Shown: positions 54,637 through 63,978 of the stretch, piece after piece
Numbering within the stretch: position 1 is the stretch's first letter
Layout: every line of letters starts with the position of its first letter
From: Streptomyces sp. L-9-10
GTDB lineage: Bacteria; Actinomycetota; Actinomycetes; Streptomycetales; Streptomycetaceae
Length of the DNA: 64,000 nucleotides
Direction: 5' to 3'
Assembly: GCF_004151105.1 (NCBI RefSeq)
Contig: NZ_PHRF01000035.1
Coordinates: forward strand, 1 to 64,000
Notes under the pieces: generated by a model
The model's database searches: none
Told to the model about the DNA's origin: nothing
What the model saw: the letters and a program-made list of their open reading frames with translations, nothing else
Made by a program: the position numbers and the translations under genes

Positions 54637-56460
54637 TTGCGCGAGTTCACCGTCCCCCCTCTGCCGGCCGCCCCCCACGTCGGTGGGCTCGCGGACGCCG
54701 TGTTCGATCATGCCGTCGACGATCCGCGACGGATCGCGCTCGGCCGCAAGGACGAGCGCGGCCAGTGGTGGGACATGACCTCGGCCGCGTTCCGCGACGA
54801 GGTGCTGGGGCTGGCCAAGGGGCTGCTGGCGCACGGCGTACGGTTCGGCGACCGGGTCGCGATCATGTCCCGTACCCGCTACGAGTGGACGCTCTTCGAC
54901 TTCGCGCTCTGGACGGTCGGCGCGCAGTCCGTACCGGTCTATCCGACGTCCTCGGCCGAACAGGTCTACTGGATGCTGTACGACGCCGAGGTCTCGGCCT
55001 GCATGGTCGAACACGAGGACCACGCCATGACCATCGGTTCGGTCATCGACCGGCTGCCCAGGCTCAAACGGCTCTGGCAGCTGGACGCCGACGCGGTGGG
55101 CGAGCTGTTCGCGGCGGGCGCCGGGATCGACGACGAGGTGGTGCACCGGCACCGCAGGGCGGTGACTCCGGACTCCGTGGCCACGGTCATCTACACCTCG
55201 GGCACCACCGGACGCCCCAAAGGATGTGTGATCACCCACGCCTGCTTCATGTTCGAGGCGGACACCGTCCTCACACGCTGGGAGCCCGTCTTCCGCGCGA
55301 AGGCCGGTGGCGAGACGTCGACCCTGCTCTTCCTGCCGCTCGCGCATGTCTTCGGGCGGATGATCGAGATCGCGGCGATCCGCGGCCGGGTGAAGCTGGG
55401 CCATCAGCCCGTCCTCCAGGCGAGCGCGCTGCTGCCCGATCTGGTGGCGTTCCGGCCGTCGTTCATCCTGGCCGTGCCGTACATCTTCGAGAAGGTCTAC
55501 CACGCGGCGCGCCGCAAGGCGGAGACGGAGGGCAGGGCCGGGCCCTTCGACAAGGCCGTGGACGTGGCGGTGCGTTACGCGGAAGCGCTGGAGCACCGCG
55601 CCTTCGGCCTCGGTCCCGGCCCCTCGGCGACGCTGCGGGTACAGCACCAGTTCTTCGAGAAGGCCGTCTACAGCAAAGTCCGTGACGCGATGGGCGGCCG
55701 GGTACGGCACGCCATGTCGGGCGGTTCGGCGATGGACCGGCGGCTCGGGCTGTTCTTCGCGGGCGCGGGCGTCACCGTCTACGAGGGATACGGGCTCACC
55801 GAGTCCTGCGCGGCGGCCACCGCCAACCCGCCGGAGCGCACCCGCTACGGCACGGTGGGCCAGCCGATCCCCGGCACCTCGGTGCATATCGCGGCGGACG
55901 GCGAGGTGTGGCTGAGCGGCGACCAGATCTTCTCGGGCTATCTCAACGACCCCAAGTCCACCGACGCCGTACTGCACGACGGCTGGCTGGCCACCGGTGA
56001 TCTCGGGTCGCTCGACGAGGACGGCTATCTGACCATCACCGGCCGGAAGAAGGAGATCCTGGTCACCTCCGGCGGCAAGAGCGTCTCGCCCGGCGCCCTG
56101 GAGGACCGGGTACGGGCGCATCCGCTGGTGTCCCAGTGCATCGTGGTCGGCAACGACCGGCCGTACATCGCGGCGCTGGTGACCGTGGACCGGGAGGCCG
56201 TCGACCACTGGCTCTCCATCCAGGGCAGGTCACCGCTCAAACCCACCGATCTCGTGCGGGACAAGGACCTGGAGACGGAGATCCGGCGCGCGGTGGTGGC
56301 CGCGAACACGGCGGTGTCCCAGGCCGAGTCGATCCGTACGTTCCGGATCCTCGCGCATCCGTTCAGCGAGGAACAGGGGCTGCTGACACCGTCGCTGAAA
56401 CTCAAGCGCAAAGCGATCGAGGCCGCCTACGCGGTCGAGGTGGACGCGCTCTACCGGTGA
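54637..56460 (+). CDS. AMP-forming long-chain acyl-CoA ligase
   Basis: 607 aa from TTG 54637, chosen because AAGGAG lies 7 bp upstream and LREFTVPPL is the usual start of Streptomyces homologues. ANL motifs: VIYTSGTTGRPKGCVI (P-loop), YEGYGLTESCAAATANPP, ATGDLGSLDEDGYLTITG, RKKEILVTSGGKSVSP. The protein activates a fatty acid with ATP and CoA. No membrane anchor is visible. It lies between a LysR gene and an AKR gene, with no operon partner evident. Confidence 0.9.
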   Translation: MREFTVPPLPAAPHVGGLADAVFDHAVDDPRRIALGRKDERGQWWDMTSAAFRDEVLGLAKGLLAHGVRFGDRVAIMSRTRYEWTLFDFALWTVGAQSVPVYPTSSAEQVYWMLYDAEVSACMVEHEDHAMTIGSVIDRLPRLKRLWQLDADAVGELFAAGAGIDDEVVHRHRRAVTPDSVATVIYTSGTTGRPKGCVITHACFMFEADTVLTRWEPVFRAKAGGETSTLLFLPLAHVFGRMIEIAAIRGRVKLGHQPVLQASALLPDLVAFRPSFILAVPYIFEKVYHAARRKAETEGRAGPFDKAVDVAVRYAEALEHRAFGLGPGPSATLRVQHQFFEKAVYSKVRDAMGGRVRHAMSGGSAMDRRLGLFFAGAGVTVYEGYGLTESCAAATANPPERTRYGTVGQPIPGTSVHIAADGEVWLSGDQIFSGYLNDPKSTDAVLHDGWLATGDLGSLDEDGYLTITGRKKEILVTSGGKSVSPGALEDRVRAHPLVSQCIVVGNDRPYIAALVTVDREAVDHWLSIQGRSPLKPTDLVRDKDLETEIRRAVVAANTAVSQAESIRTFRILAHPFSEEQGLLTPSLKLKRKAIEAAYAVEVDALYR

Positions 56461-56553
56461 GGTGCCCACGGACTCCGCGCGGACGGGAATCCGCCCGCCG
56501 CCGTGACCGTTGTCCTCAGAAGAAGCTACCGACGACGTTAGGATCGACCGCTC

Positions 56554-57384
56554 GTGAGCAAGGTCCCCACCCTCACCCTCAACAACGGCATCGAGATGCC
56601 CCAGCTCGGCTTCGGTGTCTGGCAGGTCCCGGACGACGAGGCGACGCGGGCCGTCGGCACCGCGCTGGAGGCCGGCTACCGCAGCATCGACACCGCCGCC
56701 ATCTACGGCAACGAAGAGGGCACGGGCAAGGCCATCGCGACCTCCGGCATCGCCCGTGAGGACCTCTTCGTCACCACCAAGCTGTGGAACAGCGAGCAGG
56801 GGTACGACACGACGCTGCGCGCCTTCGACGTCTCGCTGGAGAAGCTGGGCCTGGAGTACCTCGACCTCTATCTGATCCACTGGCCGAGGCCGGCCGTCGA
56901 CGCCTACGTCGACACCTACAGGGCGTTCGAGAAGCTCCTGAGCGACGGCCGCGTCAAGGCCATCGGTGTCTCCAACTTCCTTCCGGAGCACCTGGAGCGG
57001 CTGCTCGGCGAGACCTCCGTGGTCCCCGCCGTCAACCAGATCGAGCTGCACCCGCAGCTTCAGCAGGGCGCGTCCCGCGCCGTGCACGAGAAGCACTCCA
57101 TCGTCACCGAGGCGTGGTCGCCGCTCGGCCAGGGCAAGGGGCTGCTCGACGTCCCGACGGTGGTCGCCATCGCGCACAAGCACGACAGGACCCCGGCGCA
57201 GGTCGTGCTCCGCTGGCACATCCAGCTGGGGAACGTGGTGATCCCCAAGTCCGTGACGCCGTCCCGGATCCAGGAGAACATCGACGTCTTCGGCTTCGAG
57301 CTGGACGCCGACGATCTGGCGGCGTTCGCCGCGCTGGACGAGGGCAGGCGCATCGGTTCCGACCCGGCGGAGGTCAACGACTGA
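56554..57384 (+). CDS. Aldo/keto reductase (2,5-diketogluconate reductase type)
   Basis: 276 aa from GTG 56554. AKR tetrad: Asp in SIDTAAIYGNEEG, Tyr in AAIYG, Lys in VTTKLWN, His in LYLIHWPRP; plus VSNFLPEHL, VPAVNQIELHPQLQQ and VIPKSVTP. The AKR5 type commonly reduces diketogluconate or methylglyoxal-like carbonyls with NADPH. Unrelated to the AKR inside the integrated element. It ends at a bidirectional hairpin. Confidence 0.92.
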   Translation: MSKVPTLTLNNGIEMPQLGFGVWQVPDDEATRAVGTALEAGYRSIDTAAIYGNEEGTGKAIATSGIAREDLFVTTKLWNSEQGYDTTLRAFDVSLEKLGLEYLDLYLIHWPRPAVDAYVDTYRAFEKLLSDGRVKAIGVSNFLPEHLERLLGETSVVPAVNQIELHPQLQQGASRAVHEKHSIVTEAWSPLGQGKGLLDVPTVVAIAHKHDRTPAQVVLRWHIQLGNVVIPKSVTPSRIQENIDVFGFELDADDLAAFAALDEGRRIGSDPAEVND

Positions 57385-57403
57385 CCCCGCCCCCGGACCC
57401 CCT

Positions 57404-57435
57404 GGCGCCGTCGGCCGGTACCGGCCGGCGGCGCC
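57404..57435. terminator. Bidirectional terminator between AKR and AraC genes
   Basis: 15-bp stem with one G-T pair (57404-57418 with 57421-57435), loop centred on GGTACC. It lies 20 bp after the AKR stop and 18 bp before the AraC stop on the other strand. Confidence 0.75.
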
Positions 57436-57453
57436 GTGGTCCACGGGCTCCCT

Positions 57454-58404
57454 CTAGGACCCGACCGGCAGCGCGCCCGACCGGTACTCCTGGGGGCTGA
57501 CGCCGCGTACCCGTTTGAACGCCGCGCTCAGCGCGAACGAACCGCTGTAGCCGACCTTCCTGGCCACCGACTCGACGGTCGCGTCCGTGCCGCGCAGCAG
57601 ATCCCCGGCGAGTGCGAGCCGCCAGCCGGTGAGATACGCCATCGGGGGCTCGCCGACCAGATCGGTGAAGCGGCGGGCGAGCCCGGCCCGTGAGACACCG
57701 CAGGCGGTGGCGAGCGAGGCGACCGTCCAGGGACGGGCCGGCTCGCTCTGGAGCAGCCGCAGGGCGTTGCCGACCGCCGGATCGGCCATGGCGCGGTACC
57801 AGCCGGGTGCCTCCGCGCCGGGCCGCGAGAACCACGCCCTGAGCACGGCGATCAGCATCAGATCGAGCACCCGGTCGAGCACCACGCTCTGGCCCGGCTC
57901 GTCCCGGGAGATCTCGTCGTCCAGCACGGGCATCAGCGGGCAGTTCCAGACATCGGCCGGCAGATGGAGCAGCGGCGGCAGCGCGTCCAGCAGCCGTCTG
58001 CTGACCTCGCCGTCCATCTGGTACGTACCGATGAGGACGGTCGTCCCGCCGTCGGGGGCGTTGCCCCAGGTCCGTACGCCCAGGTGCATGGACTGCGCGA
58101 GCGGCTCGCCCGCCAGGGTGCGGCAGGCGCCGCCGGGGCCGATCAGCGCGCGCGGTGCGGTGCCGGGGCTGTCGGCGGTGATGTACGGCTCGGGGCCGCG
58201 GGCGATCGCGACATCCCCGGGGCGCAGCGGCACCGGATCACCGCCCCCGTCGGGGACGATCCAGGCCTCGCCGCGGGTGACACACATCAGACACAACGGG
58301 GCCCGGTCCTCGATCCGGACGGACCACGGCGGCTCCATCACCATGCGCAGCAGAAAGGCCCCGCGCGCCCGCGGCCCGTCGAGGAGTCCCGCCAGTACGT
58401 CCAT
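57454..58404 (-). CDS. AraC-family regulator with cupin-type N-terminus
   Basis: 316 aa from ATG 58404 (GTG 58410 is alternative). The N-terminal region (about 1-180) is a cupin-like sensor: LCLMCVTRGEAWIVPDGG, LRPGDVAIARGP. The C-terminal AraC DNA-binding domain has both helix-turn-helix units: SLATACGVSRAGLARRFTDL and SVARKVGYSGSFALSAAFKRV, ending VSPQEYR. It probably regulates the convergent AKR gene or a distant target; no operator is identified. Confidence 0.9.
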   Translation of the reverse strand: MDVLAGLLDGPRARGAFLLRMVMEPPWSVRIEDRAPLCLMCVTRGEAWIVPDGGGDPVPLRPGDVAIARGPEPYITADSPGTAPRALIGPGGACRTLAGEPLAQSMHLGVRTWGNAPDGGTTVLIGTYQMDGEVSRRLLDALPPLLHLPADVWNCPLMPVLDDEISRDEPGQSVVLDRVLDLMLIAVLRAWFSRPGAEAPGWYRAMADPAVGNALRLLQSEPARPWTVASLATACGVSRAGLARRFTDLVGEPPMAYLTGWRLALAGDLLRGTDATVESVARKVGYSGSFALSAAFKRVRGVSPQEYRSGALPVGS

Positions 58405-58460
58405 GGTCACCAGCGTAAATGGACCGGCCGGAGGGCCGGTCGCGGGACCGGTGGCGTCCG

Positions 58461-58766
58461 TCAGGAGGCGCCGTGCGCGGGGGCGAACGCCTCGACGCGC
58501 CGCGCCAGTTCGAAGTCCCGCCCGGTGAGCGCGCCGCCCGCGTCATGCGTACTCACCGCCAGGGCGACGGTGTTGTAGCGCAGGGTCAGAGCGGAGTGGT
58601 GGTTCAACTCCTCCTGGGTCCGCGCGATATGGACGACCATCGCGGTCGCCGCGAAGTGCGTGCCCAGCCGGTAGGTGCGGGTCAGCAGACCGTTCTCCAC
58701 GGACCAGCCGGGAAGCTCCCGCAGCCGGTCCTCGATCTCGTTCTGCGACAGCGGCTCGGTGGCCAT
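58461..58766 (-). CDS. phhB: 4a-hydroxytetrahydrobiopterin dehydratase
   Basis: 101 aa, the usual length. Family motif: ELNHHSALTLRYNTVALAVST, followed by DAGGALTGRDFELARRVE. Dehydrates the pterin carbinolamine formed by aromatic amino acid hydroxylases; the fold can also be a transcriptional coactivator. No hydroxylase gene is in the window, as is usual in Streptomyces. The gene is complete and intact. Confidence 0.9.
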   Translation of the reverse strand: MATEPLSQNEIEDRLRELPGWSVENGLLTRTYRLGTHFAATAMVVHIARTQEELNHHSALTLRYNTVALAVSTHDAGGALTGRDFELARRVEAFAPAHGAS

Positions 58767-58893
58767 GGCCGGGCTCCTTACGGGAACGGGCAGCGACGCG
58801 GCCGACGATACGTCGTCTCCGCGCGCCCCCGGGTCCGCCGTGCCGCGCGCACCCCGTACGCCCCTGCCGGGACCGGTGCATTACGGTCCTCGT

Positions 58894-59769
58894 ATGGCAG
58901 CCCACGGTATGACGGCTCAGGTCACGGCACCCGGCGTCGCACCGGCTCGTGCCGCCGAGCCGGGCGTCGGCCCCCTGCTGCGCGACTGGCGCAAACGGCG
59001 TCGGGTCAGCCAGCTGGAGCTGTCGATCCGGGCGGATTCGTCCGCCCGGCACATCAGCTTCATCGAGACGGGCCGGGCCCGCCCCAGCGAGGAGATGGTG
59101 CTGCGCCTCGCCGACCGGCTCGACGTACCGGTACGGGAACGCAACACGCTGCTGCTGGCGGCGGGTTACGCGCCCCGGTTCACCGAGACGGCGCTGGACG
59201 ACCCGGCCATGGACGCCGTACGTGAGGGCCTGGACCGGCTGCTCCGGGGGTACGAGCCGTATCCGGCGGTCGTCGTGGACGGGACGTACACCGTGGTGGC
59301 CGCCAACCAGGGCGTCGCCATGCTGCTGGAGGGGGTGCCCGAGAAGCTGCTCGCGCCCCCGCTCAACTCGATGCGGCTCACCCTCCATCCGGAGGGTCTC
59401 GCTCCGCGCATCCGCAATCTGCGGGAGTGGCGCGGACATCTGCTCGACCAGATGGAGCGCCAGCTCGCGCTGCACCGCTCCCCCGCGCTGCGCGCGGTGT
59501 ACGACGAGGTCGCCGCGTATCCGCCGCCGGGGTCCGGGGCATGGCAGGACGAGCCGCCGGCCGAGGACGCGAGCGCGCTCCGTTCCGTCGCGGGGCCGAG
59601 CTTCGCGCTGCCGATGATCATCGAGCACGACGGGCGGGTGCTCTCCTTCCTGTCGTCCATCTCCACCTTCAACACCCCGATGGACGTGACCGTCGCCGAA
59701 CTGGCCATCGAGACGTTCGTCCCGGCGGATCCGGCCACGGTCGCCTATCTGACCTCGCGCGCCGCGTAA
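58894..59769 (+). CDS. MmyB-like XRE regulator
   Basis: 291 aa. N-terminal helix-turn-helix (GPLLRDWRKRRRVSQLELSI; SARHISFIETGRARPS). The C-terminal MmyB ligand-binding domain is PAS-like: YEPYPAVVVDGTYTVVAANQ, with the family ending MDVTVAELAIETFVPADP. Probably leaderless: TACGGT at 58882-58887, 6 bp before the ATG, and no ribosome site. It is followed by a serine hydrolase 68 bp downstream. The remnant at 3.6-3.8 kb is of the same class but decayed. Confidence 0.88.
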   Translation: MAAHGMTAQVTAPGVAPARAAEPGVGPLLRDWRKRRRVSQLELSIRADSSARHISFIETGRARPSEEMVLRLADRLDVPVRERNTLLLAAGYAPRFTETALDDPAMDAVREGLDRLLRGYEPYPAVVVDGTYTVVAANQGVAMLLEGVPEKLLAPPLNSMRLTLHPEGLAPRIRNLREWRGHLLDQMERQLALHRSPALRAVYDEVAAYPPPGSGAWQDEPPAEDASALRSVAGPSFALPMIIEHDGRVLSFLSSISTFNTPMDVTVAELAIETFVPADPATVAYLTSRAA

Positions 59770-59837
59770 CGCACCGCGATGAGTTCTTGCCGTGTCGGGA
59801 GTCCCCCCTCCGACCGCGCACACGGGAAGGTGGACCG

Positions 59838-60986
59838 ATGACCACTCTGCACAACACCCTGGAGAAGCACGTCGCCGACGGCTCGATGCCGGGAGCCGTG
59901 GGCCTGGTGGCCCTCGACGACCGGGTCGAGGTGGCGGCCGTCGGCTCCACCGACTTCGGGGGCACGTCCCCGATGGCCAGGGACTCGATCTTCCGGATCG
60001 CCTCGATGACCAAGCCCGTCACGGCGGCGGCGGTCATGATGCTCGTCGACGACGGCCTGATCGCGCTGGACGACCCGGTCGCGCCCTGGCTCCCGGAGCT
60101 GGCCTCGCCGACCGTCGTCCGTACGCCGGTCGGTCCGGTGGACGACGTGGTCCCGGCCGTCCGGGCGATCACCGTGGCCGATCTGCTCACCTTCCGCGCC
60201 GGGTACGGGTTCCCGTCCGACTTCTCGCTGCCCGCGGTCGCGCTGCTGTTCAGCGAGCTGATGCAGGGAGCGCCGCAGCCGCAGCACGTGGCGGCGCCCG
60301 ACGCGTGGATGGCGACGCTGTCCCGCATCCCCCTGCTGCACCAGCCGGGAGACGTCTGGCTGTACAACACCTGCTCCGACATCCTGGGCGTGCTGATCGC
60401 CAGGGTGGCGGGCCGTCCGCTGTCCGAGTTCCTGGCGGAGCGGCTGTTCGAACCGCTCTCCATGACCGACACGGGATTCGAGGTACCGGCGGGCAAGCTC
60501 GACCGGTTCACCGGCTACTACGGGGCGGGTCCGACGGACGGCCCCGAGCTGGTCGACGCCCCCGACGGTCAGTGGAGCAGCCCGCCCGCGTTCCCGTCCG
60601 GCGCCGGAGGACTGGTCTCGACCGCCGACGACTGGTACGGCTTCGCCCGGATGCTGCTCGCCGAAGGGACGTTCGGCGGCCACCGGCTGCTGTCGCCCGC
60701 GTCGGTCCGGCGGATGACCACCGACCATCTCACCCCGGCCCAGCGCGCGGCGAGCACGCTGTTCCTGGAGGGCCAGGGCTGGGGTTTCGGCGGCTCGGTC
60801 GATGTCGCGGAGACCGATCCCTGGAATGTGCCGGGACGGTACGGCTGGGTCGGCGGTACGGGCACGGCGGGGCATCTCGTCCCGTCCACCGGGGCGGTCA
60901 CGATCCTGCTCAGCCAGCGGGCGATGACCGGCCCGACCCCGCCGCCGCTGATGCGGGACTTCTGGCGGTACGCGGCCGGCGTCTGA
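59838..60986 (+). CDS. Serine hydrolase, beta-lactamase/esterase family
   Basis: 382 aa. SxxK in FRIASMTKPVTAAAV, a Tyr-x-Asn in LYNTCSD, and GGTGTAGH at the position of the KTG motif, a change common in class C-related esterases. No signal peptide, so cytoplasmic. Members hydrolyse esters, peptides or beta-lactams; the substrate is unknown. GGGAAGG is 7 bp upstream of the ATG. Confidence 0.9.
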   Translation: MTTLHNTLEKHVADGSMPGAVGLVALDDRVEVAAVGSTDFGGTSPMARDSIFRIASMTKPVTAAAVMMLVDDGLIALDDPVAPWLPELASPTVVRTPVGPVDDVVPAVRAITVADLLTFRAGYGFPSDFSLPAVALLFSELMQGAPQPQHVAAPDAWMATLSRIPLLHQPGDVWLYNTCSDILGVLIARVAGRPLSEFLAERLFEPLSMTDTGFEVPAGKLDRFTGYYGAGPTDGPELVDAPDGQWSSPPAFPSGAGGLVSTADDWYGFARMLLAEGTFGGHRLLSPASVRRMTTDHLTPAQRAASTLFLEGQGWGFGGSVDVAETDPWNVPGRYGWVGGTGTAGHLVPSTGAVTILLSQRAMTGPTPPPLMRDFWRYAAGV

Positions 60987-61043
60987 GACCGCGCCGGAGC
61001 GCGAGCCCTGTCGCCGCCCCGCGCGAGCCCCGGCGCGCCGCGG

Positions 61044-62525
61044 TCACCAGAGCGTCAGCAGCAGATGGTTGACGAGGAGAGCCAGGCCGGCCTGGGCCGC
61101 GAGCCAGCCGCGGTGGTCGCGGGCGGGCAGCAGCGCGGCGGCGGCCGGCAGCCAGAGCGTGAACGGCAGCCAGATGCGCTCCGTCTCGGCCTTGCTCATC
61201 CCGGAGAGATCCGCGACCAGCAGCGCCAGGAGCACGGCGGCCACCACCAGGGCGACCGTCCGGTCGGCGCTCCGTGGCCCCCGGCCGGTGGTACGTGGCC
61301 CTCGCCCGGGGCCCTGGGCGCCGCGGACGGTGGCCGGCAGGCGCCGGATCCCGGCGACGGCGGCGAGTCCCGCCGCGATCACCACACCGGCTCCATTGGC
61401 CCAGACCCAGTAGCCGTAGGGGCGGTCCCTGGCCACGCCCTGGTAGTAGCGCTCCACCAGCAGTCCGTACGCCTCCCACCACCGGAACCCGGCCAGCAGG
61501 AACGCCACCGCCACCATCGCGAACCCCAGGGCCGCGAAACCCAGCACGGGCAGCGGCCGTGCCCGCCGGGCGAGGACGAGCACCGCCACGGCCGGGAAGA
61601 CCATCAGCGTCAGCCCGTACGACAGATGGACCGTCACCCCGAACAGCAGGCCGGAGCCGAGCGCGGCGGCCCGGGGCGCGCGGACGGTACGGGTGGCCGC
61701 GAGCGCCAGCAGGGCGAGCGCCCAGGCGGCGACGGCCGCGAAGTACCCGTCGGCGGAGGCGCCGACCCATACGGCGCCCGGGGCGAGGACGAGGAAGGGG
61801 GCCGCCGCGCGTGCCGCGCGCCCGGCGCCCAGCGCGCGCAGCGTGACAAGGACGGCGACGGCCGTCGAGGCGCCGGTGACCACGCAGAACGCGCCGGCCC
61901 ACGCACCGCCGCCGAGCCCGATCCGGTCGAGTCCGACGAACGTCAGGACGGCGCCCGGCGGATGGCCCGCGATATGGGTCGGCCAGTTGTCCGGCGGGCC
62001 GATCAGGATGTGCCGGGTGAAGTCGCGCAGGGTGGCGGGGATGTCGTCGAACCGGTCGACACCGCTCAGATACTCGTGCCGGGTGGTCAGCCGGCCGGCC
62101 ACGCCGCGCTGCCAGCCGTCCACCAGCGCCAGTGACCAGGTCCAGGCCAGCGCGGCGGCCCAACTGGCCCAGGTCAGCCGGCGCCAGGACAGCCGGGCGG
62201 CGAGGGGCGGACCGTACGCGATCACCGCGACGGCGGTCAGCAGCGCCGGGAGCGTGCCGGGTCCGAGGTGCGGCATCCACTGGGCCAGCAGGGGCGGCCA
62301 GCTGACGTGAAGGGTCCCGTCGTAGTGGTCGATCAGGGTGCCGGCCACGGCGGCGACGGCGAAGAGCAGCGCGCCCGCACCGGCCGCCATCAGGTCGGGC
62401 CGGCGGCCGGAGCGCTCCCTTGGGGCGGGCGGGGCGCACGCGGCGTCCGCCGCTTCTGGGGCTTCCGGCGTTCCTGGGGCTCCTGGGGCTCCGGAGCCCG
62501 CGCCGGGGCGGGGTAGCAGGGTCAC
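61044..62525 (-). CDS. Polytopic membrane protein, possible glycosyltransferase
   Basis: 493 aa, GTG start at 62525. A Pro/Ala/Glu-rich cytoplasmic N-terminus (about 45 residues) is followed by roughly eleven or twelve membrane helices. The extracytoplasmic loop DDIPATLRDFTRHILIGPPD resembles the first loop of GT-C-fold enzymes, but no clear donor-binding Asp pair is identified. No strong homology is recognised. It is convergent with the serine hydrolase and has its own promoter facing the molybdoenzyme gene. Confidence 0.65.
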   Translation of the reverse strand: MTLLPRPGAGSGAPGAPGTPEAPEAADAACAPPAPRERSGRRPDLMAAGAGALLFAVAAVAGTLIDHYDGTLHVSWPPLLAQWMPHLGPGTLPALLTAVAVIAYGPPLAARLSWRRLTWASWAAALAWTWSLALVDGWQRGVAGRLTTRHEYLSGVDRFDDIPATLRDFTRHILIGPPDNWPTHIAGHPPGAVLTFVGLDRIGLGGGAWAGAFCVVTGASTAVAVLVTLRALGAGRAARAAAPFLVLAPGAVWVGASADGYFAAVAAWALALLALAATRTVRAPRAAALGSGLLFGVTVHLSYGLTLMVFPAVAVLVLARRARPLPVLGFAALGFAMVAVAFLLAGFRWWEAYGLLVERYYQGVARDRPYGYWVWANGAGVVIAAGLAAVAGIRRLPATVRGAQGPGRGPRTTGRGPRSADRTVALVVAAVLLALLVADLSGMSKAETERIWLPFTLWLPAAAALLPARDHRGWLAAQAGLALLVNHLLLTLW

Positions 62526-62700
62526 GGCGTCACGTTAGGCACGCGGTCCCGCGTCCGGGGGCGACCGACAGGCCACGTCACCGAACCGTCAGATCTCCCG
62601 CCGTCCGGTCTCCCGCCGTCCGGGTCGGCGGTGACGGCGTCAGGGTTTCGTCATGCGTCGAAACCGCCTCCGGCGCGTTCCACGCCCTACGGTCGCCGGT

Positions 62701-63978
62701 ATGAAAGTCCCCGCCCGCCTCACCCCGACGTGGCGCAGCCCGTTGCGCGGCCCCTGGCTGACCTCCGTCTTCGCCGTGGTGCTGCTGATCGGTATCCCCA
62801 TCCTCTTCCTGACGGGGCTGCTGTCCTATCTCGCGTACAACCCCGATCTGTCCCCGGTCAACGACAAGACTCCGGACAAGGGGCTGCTCGGCTTCTATCT
62901 CTTCGCCTGGCCGACCGATCCCTACTGGCTCTACCGCGTCACGCAGGGCGTGCATGTGACGCTCGGGATCGTGCTCGTGCCGGTGCTGCTCGCGAAGCTG
63001 TGGTCGGTCGTGCCGAAGCTGTTCGTGATGCCGCCGGTGCGCTCGCCCGGCCACGCGCTGGACCGGCTGTCGCTGCTGTTCCTCGTCGGCGGCGGGCTGT
63101 TCGAGTTCATCACCGGCGTGCTCAACGTCCAGTTGGAGTACCTCTTCCCGGGGTCGTTCTATCCGCTGCACTTCTACGGGGCGTGGGTGTTCATCGGGGC
63201 GTTCATCGCCCATGCCGCCCTGCGGCTGCCGCGTACGGTACGGGCGCTGCGCGGCCGGGATCTCCGGGCCGAGCTGCGGACTCCGGTGGCGCGGACCGTA
63301 CCCGAGCCGCTGGACGAGACCGGTCTCGTCTCCCGCGATCCGGCGCCGCCCACCCTCTCGCGGCGCGGCGCGCTCGGGATGGTCGGGCTGGGCTCGCTGG
63401 CGCTGCTCGCGGTGACGGCCGGTCAGAGCATCGGCGGCTCGCTGCGCGGTACGGCGCTGCTCGCCCCGCACGGCCGGAACCCCGGGCCCGGTCCGAACGG
63501 CTTCCAGATCAACAAGACGGCGAGGTCCGTCGGGATCCGGGCGCGGGACATCGGTCCCGACTGGCGGCTGACGGTACGGGGCGGCGGCCGGGAGACCGTA
63601 CTGACCCGGGCCGAGCTGGAGCGGCTCCCCCGGCACGGGTCCGCGCTGCCGATCGCCTGCGTGGAGGGCTGGTCGACCTCCGACCAGCGGTGGGAGGGGG
63701 TCCGGCTGACCGATCTCGCCGCGCTGGTGGGGCTGGGGGACGCGGCGCCCAGCGTGTTCGTGGAGTCGGTGCAGTCGCACGGCTCCTTCCGGGAGGTGGC
63801 CCTGCGGGACAACCAGGTACGCGATCCGCGCTCGCTGCTCGCGCTCCGGGTCAACGGCGCGGAGCTGTCGGCGGATCACGGCTATCCGGCGAGGATCATC
63901 GTGCCGGGCGCGCCGGGTGTGATGAACACCAAGTGGGTCCGGCGGCTGAGCTTCGGGGAGTCGTCATGGCCCGTATGA
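62701..63978 (+). CDS. Membrane molybdoenzyme: cytochrome-b561-like N-terminus and SUOX-type domain
   Basis: 425 aa. Residues about 1-200: four membrane helices with His residues that could bind haem (VTQGVHVTLG, LHFYGAWVFIGAFIAHAAL). A twin-arginine sequence, SRRGALGMVGLGSLALLA, follows with the RR at residues 221-222, then a molybdopterin SUOX-type domain: ACVEGWSTSDQRWEGVRL, with Cys in IACVEG as the Mo ligand. The Tat-like helix would place the folded Mo domain outside the membrane. Oxidises or reduces a small anion; substrate unknown. Possibly leaderless (TACGGT 7 bp before the ATG). Confidence 0.85.
   Translation: MKVPARLTPTWRSPLRGPWLTSVFAVVLLIGIPILFLTGLLSYLAYNPDLSPVNDKTPDKGLLGFYLFAWPTDPYWLYRVTQGVHVTLGIVLVPVLLAKLWSVVPKLFVMPPVRSPGHALDRLSLLFLVGGGLFEFITGVLNVQLEYLFPGSFYPLHFYGAWVFIGAFIAHAALRLPRTVRALRGRDLRAELRTPVARTVPEPLDETGLVSRDPAPPTLSRRGALGMVGLGSLALLAVTAGQSIGGSLRGTALLAPHGRNPGPGPNGFQINKTARSVGIRARDIGPDWRLTVRGGGRETVLTRAELERLPRHGSALPIACVEGWSTSDQRWEGVRLTDLAALVGLGDAAPSVFVESVQSHGSFREVALRDNQVRDPRSLLALRVNGAELSADHGYPARIIVPGAPGVMNTKWVRRLSFGESSWPV

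Noticed and set aside
60987..61045. Terminator between the serine hydrolase and membrane protein genes
   Set aside because: GACCGCG/CGCGGTC arms exist (60987-60993, 61039-61045) but the 45-bp loop and overlap with a stop codon make it weak.
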